A stretch of DNA of 43,182 nt, taken from positions 1 through 43,182 of the forward strand of contig JBNLGI010000135.1 of the NCBI GenBank assembly GCA_050305975.1, read 5' to 3'. The stretch comes from Thiodiazotropha sp050305975. Lineage in GTDB: Bacteria; Pseudomonadota; Gammaproteobacteria; Chromatiales; Chromatiaceae. Below are positions 26,323 through 35,052 of this stretch, piece after piece (position 1 is the first letter of the stretch; each line of letters starts with the position of its first letter). Below the pieces are notes generated by a model. It made no database searches, was not told where the DNA came from, and worked only from the letters and a program-made list of their open reading frames with translations. The position numbers and the translations under genes were made by a program.

Positions 26323-27375
26323 ATGACCGATATCAGATCACTCCTCGGAGCCGAGTCCGAGAGCCTCCTCGAACATCAGTGCCAGACCATCGACCGGGAT
26401 ATGCTCCATCTGCCCGGGCCGGACTACGTGGACCGCGTGGTGGCGGACAAGGATCTCAAACCCGGCGTACTGCGCAGTTTGCAGTGCCTTTTCAACACCG
26501 GGCGTTTGGCCGGCAGCGGCTATCTGTCGATTCTGCCTGTGGACCAGGGCGTTGAACATTCGGGCGGCGCCTCCTTTGCACCCAATCCCATCTATTTCGA
26601 TCCGGCCCGTATCGTGGAGTTGGCGATCGAAGGGGGGTGCAACGCGGTGGCTTCGACACTCGGTGTGCTGGGCGCGGTGTCACGGCGTTATGCCCACAAG
26701 ATTCCGTTTCTGGTGAAAATAAATCATAACGAAATGCTGACCTATCCCACCATCTACGACCAGACCCTCTTCGCCTCGGTCGAGCAGGCCTTCGACATGG
26801 GGGCGGTGGCGGTGGGCGCCACCATCTATTACGGTTCTCCCGAATCCCGCCGTCAGATCATGGAGATCTCCGAGGCCTTTCAGCAGGCTCATGAGCTGGG
26901 CATGGTCACCGTGCTCTGGGCCTATCTGAGAAACAGCTCGTTCAAAGTGGACGGTGTCGACTACCATACCGCGGCCGACCTCACCGGACAGGCCAACCAT
27001 CTGGCGGCCACCATCGAAGCCGACATCGTCAAGCAGAAGCAGGCCGTGGGAAATGGCGGTTACCAGGCCGTCAAGTTCGGCAAGACTCACGAGAAGGTCT
27101 ACAGCGAGCTCACCACGGATCACCCGATCGATCTGGTGCGCTACCAGGTGGCCAACTGCTATATGGGTCGTGCCGGCCTGATCAACTCGGGCGGAGCTTC
27201 GTCGGGGGAGGGCGATCTCGCCCAGGCGGTACGCACCGCGGTCATCAACAAGCGGGCCGGTGGCATGGGGATGATCTCGGGGCGCAAGGCGTTCCAGCGA
27301 CCGATGGCCCAGGGCGTTGAGCTGCTGAATGCCATTCAGGACGTCTACCTCGATCCGGCAGTGACGATCGCCTGA
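26323..27375 (+). CDS. fbaB: class I fructose-bisphosphate aldolase (DhnA type)
   Basis: Reversible aldol cleavage of fructose 1,6-bisphosphate through a Schiff base. The 350 residues equal E. coli FbaB in length and follow it closely by eye, for example LTGQANHLAAT, NPIDLVRYQ-like HPIDLVRYQVANCYMGRAG and VINKRAGGMG. The Schiff-base lysine position of E. coli, K237, is K237 here (ADIVKQK). The gene stands alone on the plus strand, divergent from the LON-domain gene. With fbp nearby it supports gluconeogenesis or the Calvin cycle. Confidence 0.96.
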   Translation: MTDIRSLLGAESESLLEHQCQTIDRDMLHLPGPDYVDRVVADKDLKPGVLRSLQCLFNTGRLAGSGYLSILPVDQGVEHSGGASFAPNPIYFDPARIVELAIEGGCNAVASTLGVLGAVSRRYAHKIPFLVKINHNEMLTYPTIYDQTLFASVEQAFDMGAVAVGATIYYGSPESRRQIMEISEAFQQAHELGMVTVLWAYLRNSSFKVDGVDYHTAADLTGQANHLAATIEADIVKQKQAVGNGGYQAVKFGKTHEKVYSELTTDHPIDLVRYQVANCYMGRAGLINSGGASSGEGDLAQAVRTAVINKRAGGMGMISGRKAFQRPMAQGVELLNAIQDVYLDPAVTIA

Positions 27376-27403
27376 ACCGCTGATATATTCGAACCATAAC
27401 AAA

Positions 27404-27428
27404 CTCGCCGGCAGGTTGTGTCGGCGAG
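27404..27428 (+). terminator. hairpin after fbaB
   Basis: CTCGCCG (27404-27410) and CGGCGAG (27422-27428) form a seven-base GC-rich stem with an 11-base loop, 29 bases after the fbaB stop. No T run follows, so it is a weak intrinsic terminator candidate. Confidence 0.45.
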
Positions 27429-27458
27429 ATATTCGACACATTTAAAGAAAACGACAAA

Positions 27459-27488
27459 GATGCCGCGGCGGCATCGGGTCATTGACCC
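27459..27488. promoter_or_regulatory. two adjoining palindromes upstream of the RRM-like gene
   Basis: GATGCCGC-G-GCGGCATC (27459-27475) is a perfect palindrome, followed at once by GGGTC-ATT-GACCC (27476-27488). They lie 43 bases before the start of the next gene. They could be operator sites or stacked hairpins in its leader. Confidence 0.35.
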
Positions 27489-27530
27489 GGTCAGACGCGC
27501 CATGCAGCTTGAGTATCCGGCGGAGGCAAG

Positions 27531-27935
27531 ATGTGGGTATTCATTAAGGGGATCCCCAAGGAGATGGATTCGAAGGGGCTCGAGAGATTCATCAAACGGC
27601 TACTGTTTCCCGGTTGGCTGCCATTCGTTGTGAATGGTCGCGTACGTATCTCCGGTTCCAAGATTCTCAAGATAGTCCATACGCGAACCCGGTCGATTGA
27701 GTATCACGGACTGATACAGATACAGCCGGCCAGCAGGGCGGAAAGCGTCATAGAGCGGATCAATCAGTCGAAAATCGATGGTCAGCTTTTGCACTCGCAT
27801 CCCTATAGCAAACGGTATGCACGGTCGGACAGGCGCAAGCGGTTATTCCCGGAGCATGGCCACTCCTATGAACGGCGGGTGCTCGATCGCCGCCGTAAAC
27901 ACCTGGTCAGCCAGGTGGTGGATGCTTCCCTCTGA
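27531..27935 (+). CDS. small basic RRM-like protein, unknown function
   Basis: A 134-residue, strongly basic protein. The start MWVFIKGIPKEMDSKGLERFIKRLL reads like the first strand and helix of an RNA-recognition fold (an RNP2-like VFIKGIP), and AESVIERINQSKIDGQLL could be the second helix, but RNP1 is not evident. The C-terminal third is rich in Arg and Lys (SDRRKRLFPEHGH, RRVLDRRRKH), suggesting nucleic-acid binding. GGAGG is present 11 bases before the ATG. No close neighbour shares its operon. Confidence 0.6.
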   Translation: MWVFIKGIPKEMDSKGLERFIKRLLFPGWLPFVVNGRVRISGSKILKIVHTRTRSIEYHGLIQIQPASRAESVIERINQSKIDGQLLHSHPYSKRYARSDRRKRLFPEHGHSYERRVLDRRRKHLVSQVVDASL

Positions 27936-28214
27936 ATCAGGTTTCGATTTTACAAATTTTTAATTTTTTGGCATTTATCCTAAACGCTTAACATTCTAGA
28001 CTCGACTTGCTAATAACGAAGGAATCTCTGGCCAATTCATGAATCGGCGTGCGGCGGCTGAAATGCTATGGCTCTGCGTTGACAAGTTTCGCGACAGCCC
28101 GCTATCGGGGGCGTTTTTCGCTTCGATCCGTAGCCTTTCATTCCACTACCCACTCGATCCGAGATCGATCAGAGGTTCTATAACTTCTCCTTCAACTCCC
28201 AGCGAGGGACGCTC

Positions 28215-28619
28215 ATGACCAAACTTGTCGAAATCGAAGGTATCGGGGAAAGCTACGCGGAAAAACTGCAGGCTGCCGGAGTCAACAGTCTGGAAGCTCT
28301 GTTGGAGCAAGGCAGTACCCGCAAAGGACGCGAAACCCTGGAAGAGGCCAGCGGTATCAGTGGCAAGCTGATACTACGCTGGGTCAACATGGCTGACTTG
28401 TTCCGCATCAAAGGGCTTGGTCAGGAGTACACGGACTTGCTGGAAGCCGCTGGTGTCGACACGGTACCGGAGTTGGCGCAACGAAAGCCTGAGAACCTGC
28501 ATGCCAAGTTGGTTGAAGTGAACGAGCAGAAGAAACTGGTGCGTGCCTTGCCGGGCCTCGCGGCCGTGGAGAAATGGGTTGCTCAAGCCAAGGAGCTGCC
28601 CAGACTCGTCAACTATTGA
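28215..28619 (+). CDS. DUF4332 helix-hairpin-helix protein
   Basis: A 134-residue protein of the DUF4332 type, with tandem helix-hairpin-helix-like units: EIEGIGESYAEKLQAAGVNS at the start and RIKGLGQEYTDLLEAAGVDT in the middle. Such IxGIGxxYaekL motifs are typical of the family and resemble DNA-binding HhH elements, although the role is unknown. GAGGGA precedes the ATG. The gene is monocistronic, closed by a strong terminator at 28641. Confidence 0.9.
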   Translation: MTKLVEIEGIGESYAEKLQAAGVNSLEALLEQGSTRKGRETLEEASGISGKLILRWVNMADLFRIKGLGQEYTDLLEAAGVDTVPELAQRKPENLHAKLVEVNEQKKLVRALPGLAAVEKWVAQAKELPRLVNY

Positions 28620-28640
28620 GTTCCTGCGCGTAGCCCTGAC

Positions 28641-28673
28641 AAAGGCTGCCGGCCATACCGGCAGCCTTTTTTG
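28641..28673 (+). terminator. rho-independent terminator
   Basis: AAAGGCTGCCGG (28641-28652), loop CCATA, and CCGGCAGCCTTT (28658-28669), with the T run extending to 28672. A 12-base perfect stem followed by Ts makes this the clearest intrinsic terminator in the window. It closes the DUF4332 gene. Confidence 0.92.
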
Positions 28674-28750
28674 TTGCGGGGGAGGCATGACCGAATCTCG
28701 GTATCGGTTAAGATAGGGCTCATGCATAGACGAAACAGGAGTTACTTTTC

Positions 28751-29002
28751 ATGCCTACCTACGACTATTTTTGCGAAAGCAACGGTGTCCGGCTCGAGGT
28801 CAGACACAAGATGGATGAGACTGTTGCGACCTGGAGCGATCTCTGCCGACTCGCTGGCATCGAGCCTGGTGATACGCCCCTGCAGTCACCGGTGAAGAAG
28901 CTGATCACGGCGGCCGCGCTGGTCAACCGCAGCGCGCTCTCCAATCCTGAACCGGCCTGTGCCAGCGGCGGTTGCTGTCCAGGCGGCGCTTGCGGCCTCT
29001 GA
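28751..29002 (+). CDS. FmdB-like small zinc-ribbon-type protein
   Basis: An 83-residue protein starting MPTYDYFCESNG, as FmdB-like putative regulatory proteins do. It retains only the first cysteine of the usual ribbon there (C8) and carries a cysteine-rich end, CASGGCCPGGACGL, that may bind a metal. GGAG lies nine bases before the ATG. The following metalloprotease gene begins 15 bases later, so the two are probably co-transcribed. Function unknown. Confidence 0.82.
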   Translation: MPTYDYFCESNGVRLEVRHKMDETVATWSDLCRLAGIEPGDTPLQSPVKKLITAAALVNRSALSNPEPACASGGCCPGGACGL

Positions 29003-29017
29003 GACCGAGAACGGGCA

Positions 29018-29701
29018 GTGATCTATCTGCTGCTGCTGGTAGCGCTCCTGCTGCTTCTGTTGGGCCCGCAGATCTGGGTCCAGCGAGTGTTCGCTCGCTA
29101 TAACCGGATGGCGGAACCCAATTTCCCCGGCAATGGAGGAGAGCTCGCACGTCATCTGCTGGACCGGTTCGCGCTCAGCAATGTTGGTGTCGAAGCGGCG
29201 GCGGAGGGAGATCACTACGATCCGCAAAGCAAGACGGTCCGCCTGACCCGGGACAAATTGACGGGTAAAACCCTGACCGCAATAACCACAGCGGCTCACG
29301 AGGTCGGTCATGCGTTGCAAGACGCCGCGGACGAGCCGTTGTTCCGCGCACGTGCCAGGCTGGCGGCTTTTGCGGTGGTGGCGCAGAAGCTGGGCTCATT
29401 TCTGCTTTTCGCCGCCCCCTTCATGACGCTCATGACCCGGGCTCCGTCTGCCGGACTGGTCAGTGCCCTGGCCGCTTTCCTGATTCTCGGTACCAACGTG
29501 ATCGTGCAGGCTCTGACCTTGCCGGTGGAACTCGACGCCAGTTTCAAGAAGGCGCTTCCTTTGCTTAAATCAGGGTATCTGACGGAGCAGCAACAAGTTG
29601 GAGCCATACGCATTCTGCGCGCTGCCGCCCTGACCTACCTGGCCGCGTCACTGGCCGGGCTGCTTAATTTCTGGCACTGGTTGAGAGTGCTTCGACGCTG
29701 A
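29018..29701 (+). CDS. zinc metallopeptidase, YugP family
   Basis: A 227-residue membrane zinc protease of the YugP/neutral protease 2-like group. An N-terminal helix (residues 2-17), the zinc motif HEVGH in TTAAHEVGHALQ near residue 93, two more hydrophobic segments (about 121-160), the downstream acidic ligand region LPVELDAS, and a C-terminal helix. It starts with GTG at 29018, in step with the upstream gene. The substrate is unknown; a role in membrane protein turnover is the usual guess. Confidence 0.9.
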   Translation: MIYLLLLVALLLLLLGPQIWVQRVFARYNRMAEPNFPGNGGELARHLLDRFALSNVGVEAAAEGDHYDPQSKTVRLTRDKLTGKTLTAITTAAHEVGHALQDAADEPLFRARARLAAFAVVAQKLGSFLLFAAPFMTLMTRAPSAGLVSALAAFLILGTNVIVQALTLPVELDASFKKALPLLKSGYLTEQQQVGAIRILRAAALTYLAASLAGLLNFWHWLRVLRR

Positions 29702-29797
29702 CTCCAGTGGGAACTCCGCTGGCATGGCCCGCTCGATGAGGCGGGACGACGTGAATCATTTACGGGGTTCCGGGCAATGACCGGTTAACATTTAGGG

Positions 29798-30262
29798 ATG
29801 GAAAAGATGCATCAACACCAACAACAAAAACAACAACGATTAAAGGCCTTTGGCAGGTGTTTGTTGATGGGCGCCTCGTGTCTCTTTTTGACAGTCGTGC
29901 AGGCTGAGGAGTTGACCGAGTCGCCGGTGCCGGAGGCTTATGTGGCCCGCGCCGTGTTCTCCACGGGCATTGCCGATCGGGAGCCGGTCGATCAGGTGGT
30001 AAGCCTGGGTCCGGACCAGGATACAGTCTTCTTTTTCACCGACTTGAGGAATCTTCAGGGCAGGACAGTTACCCATCGCTGGGAATTCGAGGGTCAATAC
30101 ATGGGCGAGATCGCGTTCAAGGTGGGAGGGCCCCGCTGGCGCGTTTACTCAAAGAAGACGCTCAACCATGAGGTTATCGGCAAATGGACGGTCCTGGTCC
30201 TGGACGAATCGGGCTGGCCGCTGCATGCGAGTATTTTCATGCAGGGTACGGAACCTGAGTAG
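29798..30262 (+). CDS. DUF2914 protein, exported
   Basis: A 154-residue protein with a signal peptide or membrane anchor (hydrophobic residues about 20-35, cleavage near VQAEE) and a DUF2914 domain: VARAVFSTGIADREPVDQV, FFTDLRNLQGRTVTHRWEF, and GPRWRVYSKKTL. The domain is probably an immunoglobulin-like beta sandwich in the periplasm. It has a His/Gln-rich start. It is convergent with the large response-regulator gene. The function is not known. Confidence 0.85.
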   Translation: MEKMHQHQQQKQQRLKAFGRCLLMGASCLFLTVVQAEELTESPVPEAYVARAVFSTGIADREPVDQVVSLGPDQDTVFFFTDLRNLQGRTVTHRWEFEGQYMGEIAFKVGGPRWRVYSKKTLNHEVIGKWTVLVLDESGWPLHASIFMQGTEPE

Positions 30263-30328
30263 GGGTGAACTCCGTTACTGACAGCGTTTGCGCCTTCCCC
30301 TGAGGTTTGAGCTGCATTCTGAGTTGGG

Positions 30329-32839
30329 CTAGTCCTGCGGACGTGTGTTGTCGGCTGCCTGTGGCACTGTCTGCATAGCATCGGTGCCGCCTGCCTCGAC
30401 TTCTGCGTCGACAGTCTGTTGCGCAGCGGCGGGAGCAACCTGAGTGAACTCGCCCGATTCCGATCCGCCGGTTTGAGCGGAGCCCTCGATCTCGGCAATG
30501 CCTGCATCTCCGCCAACATCCGGCTGGGCCTGTTGCGTGGTGTCAGCCTCGGCCTTCTGGAGTCGACGTTGAAACTCCTCTTCGGCAATCTGACGCACGT
30601 TCAATTCGGCCTGAAGTCTGGCTTCCTCATCGGCGGCTGCCGGAGGGGCGGGAGCTGCCGTGGTAACCGGTGATATCGATGCCCGGTTCGGTTCTCTTGT
30701 CTGTTCGCCACGGACATCGGGGTTGGGGACCCCCTTCACCTGGCTGTCGGGTATGGCTGCTGGGGCTGTTGTCTCACTCCCTGCACTGGAGCTACCGGGT
30801 GTTTGAACCGGTTTGGACTCCGTGACCTGCGGCTCGGTCGATACCTGTTCGCTGGTCCAGTAGTAATAAAGGTAGCCGCCGCCCATCCCGAGGAGCAACA
30901 GCATGATCAGGCTGGCGATGGCGAAGGAGGAGAGTGGCCGGTGCTCCCGAGGCATCTTTTCCCGTGGTTGCGCACGATAGACTGGAATGGACAGGGCCGG
31001 TTGCTGCGGCTCGGGGTTGGCTGTTTGTCGGGGTTTGCTTGTCTCGGTCGCTTCCTGTTTGACAGGTGTCTTTGATTCGGTGAACAGTTGCGCCAGAGGA
31101 GACGGACTGCGTTGTTCGGCAGCTGTCGGCATGCTCGAGGGGAAGCCGTCGAATGCCAGGTTGCTGTCGGCTTGCTGCTTGTTGGGTGTCTCTTCATCAA
31201 ACAACGGATAGGTATCGTTGTCGACAGCCGGCTGATCGGGGTCATTCGCTGCTTCGGAAACCGCGGCGTCTTGAACGCTTTGTTGCTGAGCCTCCAGCAG
31301 CTGGTTCTGGATCTGCTCCATCTGGGCGCGAAGGAGCTTGATGTTGTCTTTCAGGCTGATGACCAGTTGCTCCGATTTCCGTTGCGCCAGTTCGGCTTTT
31401 TGCGCGCGATTGCTGAGAGCCTCGAGCTGACCTTCGAGTCGGAGATTCTCCTGCTCGTAGAACTGATTGGCCTGTTTCAGGGTTGCCTGCCTCTCCTCTT
31501 CGCTTTCGAGCAGCTGACGGTGTGTCGACTCTGCCTGCTCCGCGCGTTTCTGCAATTCCGCCTTATCCGCGGCGAGGTCATTCAGCTTGAGCTGCATCTG
31601 CTGCTGTTCACTCTCCAGCTCGAAGACCCGTCGCCTGAGCTGTTCGGATTCGGCCGATTGATTGCGCAGACGCTCGACCTGAGCCTGCAGATCCTTGTTT
31701 TCCTGCGCAACACTCTGCAGCGTAGCCTGCAGTTGATCGATCTTGTCCTCCAGTTCCTGCGGATCCTGGGCGGGCACCATCGCGGAATGGGTGGCTATGT
31801 CGTCCAGGCGAAGATGAGAGGACTTGATGCTGTCGCTGTGGAGGCTCGACCCGATTTCGATATCAGGCATCGCCGATGGCGCCGAGTCGGACGTGGGGCC
31901 AACCGGGGTCAGGGTGTCGTTGCCCTTGTCGATCACACGATGGCCACCCAGATCCATGGCTGCCTTGAGTCTTCCTTCCGCCAGCAACAGCAATTCACTG
32001 AGCCGGATACCCGGTTTGATATGCGGGGCTGAGATGCCCATGCTGAGGCTGACCGCCTCTTCCGACTCGCCAAGATAGAACTGTTTGGCGGACATGTCCT
32101 CGACGATGCGACGTCCGATATAGCGCGTACCGATGGCGTTCGAGGCGGGCCGCAATATGGCAAACAGCCCGTCGCCGAAGTAAGCCATGGAATCGTCGGG
32201 GTGAATATGCTGGCGGATGATATCAGCCGTCGACAGCAGGATATGCTCGATGGCGGGTTCGCTGTAATGGCTTTCAAGCTGGTCGAACTGGTCGATGCGC
32301 AATAACGCAATAGCCAGTTCGTTCTTGTTCCGGATGGCGAAGGAGAGCTCTTTGCTGGCGCTCAACATGAAATCTTTCTGGTTGAGGACGCCCTTGAGAT
32401 ATTCCGTCTGATTCTCCTCCTCCTGGAGCAGCATGTAACTCTGGTTTTCCTGTTGGGAGACCAGAGTGGTGACGAAACTGACAATGCGGGCAGGGTCGAA
32501 GGGTTTGCTGACCACCTCGGTCGCTCCCAGCTCCTGGAGTTCATCACGGGTGCCACTCTCCGCCTCGTTGCCGGTCACCACGATAAACGGGATATTTCTG
32601 ATGCGGTTGATTTCAGAACTGCGTACTTTCTGCAGGAGTCCACGTCCGTCTAACCTGGGCATAGAGAGATCGGAGAAGATCAAGCGGATGTCCGGTGATT
32701 CAAGCAACTGCTCCCAGGCCTGCTGGCCGTCTTCAGCTTCGATCAGTTGGCAATCGTTTTTTAGTATGTTTTTCAAGGAGACGCGTACTACCCGGGAGTC
32801 GTCAGCGATCAGGATGATCGGTCTGTCCTCGGTATTCAT
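30329..32839 (-). CDS. response regulator with GGDEF-like domain, coiled coil and membrane anchor
   Basis: An 836-residue signalling protein of unusual design. Residues 1-125 form a receiver domain with acidic D13/D14, phosphoacceptor D57, T89 and K112. Residues about 150-305 look like a degenerate GGDEF domain: the signature is FGDGLF (221-226), so cyclase activity is unlikely. A long coiled coil runs from about 359 to 530, then a Pro/Gln-rich linker, one membrane helix (about 638-661) and a low-complexity tail of about 175 residues, predicted outside the cytosol. The start at 32839 is where receivers usually begin; an ATG at 32869 is an alternative and both lack a good ribosome site. It may act as a scaffold controlled by a histidine kinase. 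Confidence 0.85.
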   Translation of the reverse strand: MNTEDRPIILIADDSRVVRVSLKNILKNDCQLIEAEDGQQAWEQLLESPDIRLIFSDLSMPRLDGRGLLQKVRSSEINRIRNIPFIVVTGNEAESGTRDELQELGATEVVSKPFDPARIVSFVTTLVSQQENQSYMLLQEEENQTEYLKGVLNQKDFMLSASKELSFAIRNKNELAIALLRIDQFDQLESHYSEPAIEHILLSTADIIRQHIHPDDSMAYFGDGLFAILRPASNAIGTRYIGRRIVEDMSAKQFYLGESEEAVSLSMGISAPHIKPGIRLSELLLLAEGRLKAAMDLGGHRVIDKGNDTLTPVGPTSDSAPSAMPDIEIGSSLHSDSIKSSHLRLDDIATHSAMVPAQDPQELEDKIDQLQATLQSVAQENKDLQAQVERLRNQSAESEQLRRRVFELESEQQQMQLKLNDLAADKAELQKRAEQAESTHRQLLESEEERQATLKQANQFYEQENLRLEGQLEALSNRAQKAELAQRKSEQLVISLKDNIKLLRAQMEQIQNQLLEAQQQSVQDAAVSEAANDPDQPAVDNDTYPLFDEETPNKQQADSNLAFDGFPSSMPTAAEQRSPSPLAQLFTESKTPVKQEATETSKPRQTANPEPQQPALSIPVYRAQPREKMPREHRPLSSFAIASLIMLLLLGMGGGYLYYYWTSEQVSTEPQVTESKPVQTPGSSSAGSETTAPAAIPDSQVKGVPNPDVRGEQTREPNRASISPVTTAAPAPPAAADEEARLQAELNVRQIAEEEFQRRLQKAEADTTQQAQPDVGGDAGIAEIEGSAQTGGSESGEFTQVAPAAAQQTVDAEVEAGGTDAMQTVPQAADNTRPQD

Positions 32840-33202
32840 AGCGGGTCCGTCGAATGCGTGTTGGGCCATGAGTGTCGTTTTATCTGCATCAGGTGGATCG
32901 GGCCATTCTGAAATTAGCTTCGACTGTTGAAGCCATTTCTTTAGCTTAAATGCGTTGAATGTGGGGTTAAAATGGCGCCTAACTTACTGTTTATTAGAAA
33001 TATATACAGTTAGTGGGGTAATGCCGGTAATGGGAAAATGAGACTTGATTCACTAAATGCTCTGGAGCTACAGACAGGGCCTCTCCAGTCTGGTGGCGTC
33101 TGGCCGATGGTAAATTCCAGAGGCTTGATCACGCATTGTGCGTTAGACTAGCTTCAGAGTTCGTGAACAAGTGTGTATTTCAGAGGCCTGTTGCCGGCAT
33201 CC
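32840..33202. other. divergent promoter region of the response regulator and HDOD genes
   Basis: 363 bases between the two divergent signalling genes, with an AT-rich core near 32930-33030. No gene is supported here. It should carry promoters in both directions; I do not see a strong consensus match. Confidence 0.45.
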
Positions 33203-34117
33203 ATGAGTAAATCGGTTTTTCATCTGGCAGACGGCGCTCCCGTCGGATCCGAAGAGGAGCAAAAGAAAAAGGAGAGGGAGGGGGACGATGCCGTCATCAA
33301 GGAGTTTGTGGACTCGGTCCGCGAAGACCTGCGCGCCAATAAGATCTACCTGCCCACCCTGCCGGCACTCGCACTCGAGGCCTTGCTGGTCATCAACGAC
33401 GTCGACAGCTCGGCGGCGGATCTGGAGAAGATCATCTCCCGCGACGCCGCATTGACTGCTCGCCTCATACGTTACGCCAACAGTCCCCTCTATCGCGGTT
33501 TGAACACCATCACCACGATCAAACCGGCCATTACCCGAATCGGTTTTCAGCGCGTCAAGAATGCGGTCTATGCGGTCTCCATGAAGGAGGTATTCCGCAC
33601 CTCGGTCAAAGAGATCGAGCGGCGGATGGACGAGCTCTGGGCACACTCGGTCAAAGTGGGGGCGCAGGCTGCCATGCTGGCCAAGAGCCAGAACGGACTG
33701 GATGCAGACGTGGCCCTGGTTGCCGGTCTGGTGCACGACATTGGTCACATCCCGCTGCTGATCAAGGCGTGCGACTTTGAATTGCTGATCAAAAAGCCCG
33801 AGCTGCTGGACAAGGTGCTTCACAAGCTCCATACCCAGCTGGGCGGCAGCATCCTGAAGCTCTGGAAATTCGACGAGCAGGTCATCAAAGCGGCTGCCGA
33901 ACACGAGGATCTAGACCGTGATCCCGGGGATGCCCCGATCGATTATGTCGACATCGTTCAGGTTGCCAATATCCTCGCCCACGAGGGAACCGGTCACCGT
34001 CTGGCCGACGTGGATCGTTCCAGCATCAAGGCCTTTGGCAGGGTCAAGCAGGGAGAAGCGGACGCTCAGTCCGGAGTGGATGAGGATACACGCCAGGTCG
34101 AAGAGATCATTTTCTGA
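33203..34117 (+). CDS. HDOD domain protein
   Basis: A 304-residue protein dominated by an HDOD domain: LPTLPALALEALLVINDVDS, ISRDAALTARLIRYANSPLYRG, GLVHDIGHIPLL, and a helical C-terminus. HDOD proteins are non-enzymatic relatives of HD phosphohydrolases; here one HD pair (VHDIGH) is kept. The start at 33203 (MSKSVFHLADG) is preferred over a GTG at 33173, which would add ten atypical residues. It is divergent from the membrane-anchored response regulator, so the two may work in one pathway, perhaps chemotaxis or c-di-GMP linked. Confidence 0.88.
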   Translation: MSKSVFHLADGAPVGSEEEQKKKEREGDDAVIKEFVDSVREDLRANKIYLPTLPALALEALLVINDVDSSAADLEKIISRDAALTARLIRYANSPLYRGLNTITTIKPAITRIGFQRVKNAVYAVSMKEVFRTSVKEIERRMDELWAHSVKVGAQAAMLAKSQNGLDADVALVAGLVHDIGHIPLLIKACDFELLIKKPELLDKVLHKLHTQLGGSILKLWKFDEQVIKAAAEHEDLDRDPGDAPIDYVDIVQVANILAHEGTGHRLADVDRSSIKAFGRVKQGEADAQSGVDEDTRQVEEIIF

Positions 34118-34179
34118 GCCGGCTGCCGGGATGGATTAGGACCGAGACCGGTCTTTTCGCGCTTCGAGGTTGAATTGCC

Positions 34180-34788
34180 TCAAGCCAAGAGGACATCCAG
34201 TCCTTCATTGCGCAGCATGTTGACCAACTGGATCAGCGGCAGTCCGATGAGGGATGTCGGATCGTCTCCCTCCATGCGTTCAAAGAGACAGACCCCCAAA
34301 CCTTCCGACTTGAATGCGCCTGCGCAGTTGTAGGGTTGCTCCTTCAGCAGGTAGTGGTCAATTTCCTCGCTCGTCAGCTGACGAAATTTCACGTGATACG
34401 GCTCGCAGCAGACCTGGAGGCTGCCAGACTCACTGTTCAACAGACAGAGTCCGGTATGGAAAGTAATGCGTTTGCCCGAGGCCAGGGTCAGTTGCTCGAC
34501 CGCGCGCTCGTGGGTGCCGGGTTTTCCCAGCACCTTGTCCTCCAGTGTCGCCACTTGGTCGGAGCCGATAATCAGCGCTTTCGGATGGGATGCCGCCACT
34601 GCGCGGGCCTTCTCCTCGGCCAACCTTCTGACCAGAGCTTCAGCTCCCTCATTGTCTCTGAGTGATTCGTCAATCTCCGGCGAGACACTGCCGAATTCGA
34701 CGCCCAGTCGACTGAGGACCTCCCTCCGATAGGGGGAACTGGAGGCCAGAATCAGTGGAAGGTGCGGATGGGAGACGGCTTCAGGCAT
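34180..34788 (-). CDS. yceF: Maf-like nucleotide pyrophosphatase, YceF type
   Basis: House-cleaning pyrophosphatase, 202 residues. The opening ILASSSPYRREVLSRLGVEF is the Maf phosphate-binding segment, E39-D41 in PEIDES and GSDQVA follow, with KPGTHERAVEQL. The YceF branch (acting on 7-methyl-GTP in E. coli) is favoured over Maf/YhdE because of YNCAGAFKSEGLG and the link to yceD and rpmF, as in many gammaproteobacteria. Here the oad genes separate yceF from yceD, and yceF points the other way. Confidence 0.9.
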   Translation of the reverse strand: MPEAVSHPHLPLILASSSPYRREVLSRLGVEFGSVSPEIDESLRDNEGAEALVRRLAEEKARAVAASHPKALIIGSDQVATLEDKVLGKPGTHERAVEQLTLASGKRITFHTGLCLLNSESGSLQVCCEPYHVKFRQLTSEEIDHYLLKEQPYNCAGAFKSEGLGVCLFERMEGDDPTSLIGLPLIQLVNMLRNEGLDVLLA

Positions 34789-34948
34789 GGGACAACTCTG
34801 GAATGAACCTTCGGATGTGGGTGGGATGTTAACAGAAGCTATTGTAGTTTTGGCAGCTTACGGCTACTTTTCTATAGCTAGAGGACAGTATCATTGATTT
34901 GCTAAATACTGACCATATATATTCTAAATAAAAAATAACAAAATACTT

Positions 34949-35020
34949 TATAATCAGCATGTTATGAGGAATTTTTGAGATAACTGCTGCTTGACAACAC
35001 GCCTTTGCACAACGTAGAAA
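34949..35020 (+). promoter_or_regulatory. candidate promoter region of the oad operon
   Basis: The AT-rich gap before oadG contains a perfect -10 sequence TATAAT at 34949-34954 (no clear -35) and, downstream, TTGACA at 34991-34996 with a weak -10-like TAGAAA at 35015-35020. Either could drive oadG at 35053; the reading is tentative. Confidence 0.35.
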
Positions 35021-35052
35021 GGCCCGGATAACCACAACGAGACAACTGAACG

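Noticed and set aside
16201..27486. Shared 14-mer ATCGGGTCATTGAC at 16201 and 27473
   Set aside because: A few shared 14-mers are expected by chance in 43 kb, and the flanks do not match.
31088..32032. Leu-rich plus-strand frame of 314 codons opposite the response regulator
   Set aside because: It is the complement of the Gln/Glu-rich coiled coil, so the Leu richness is an artefact.
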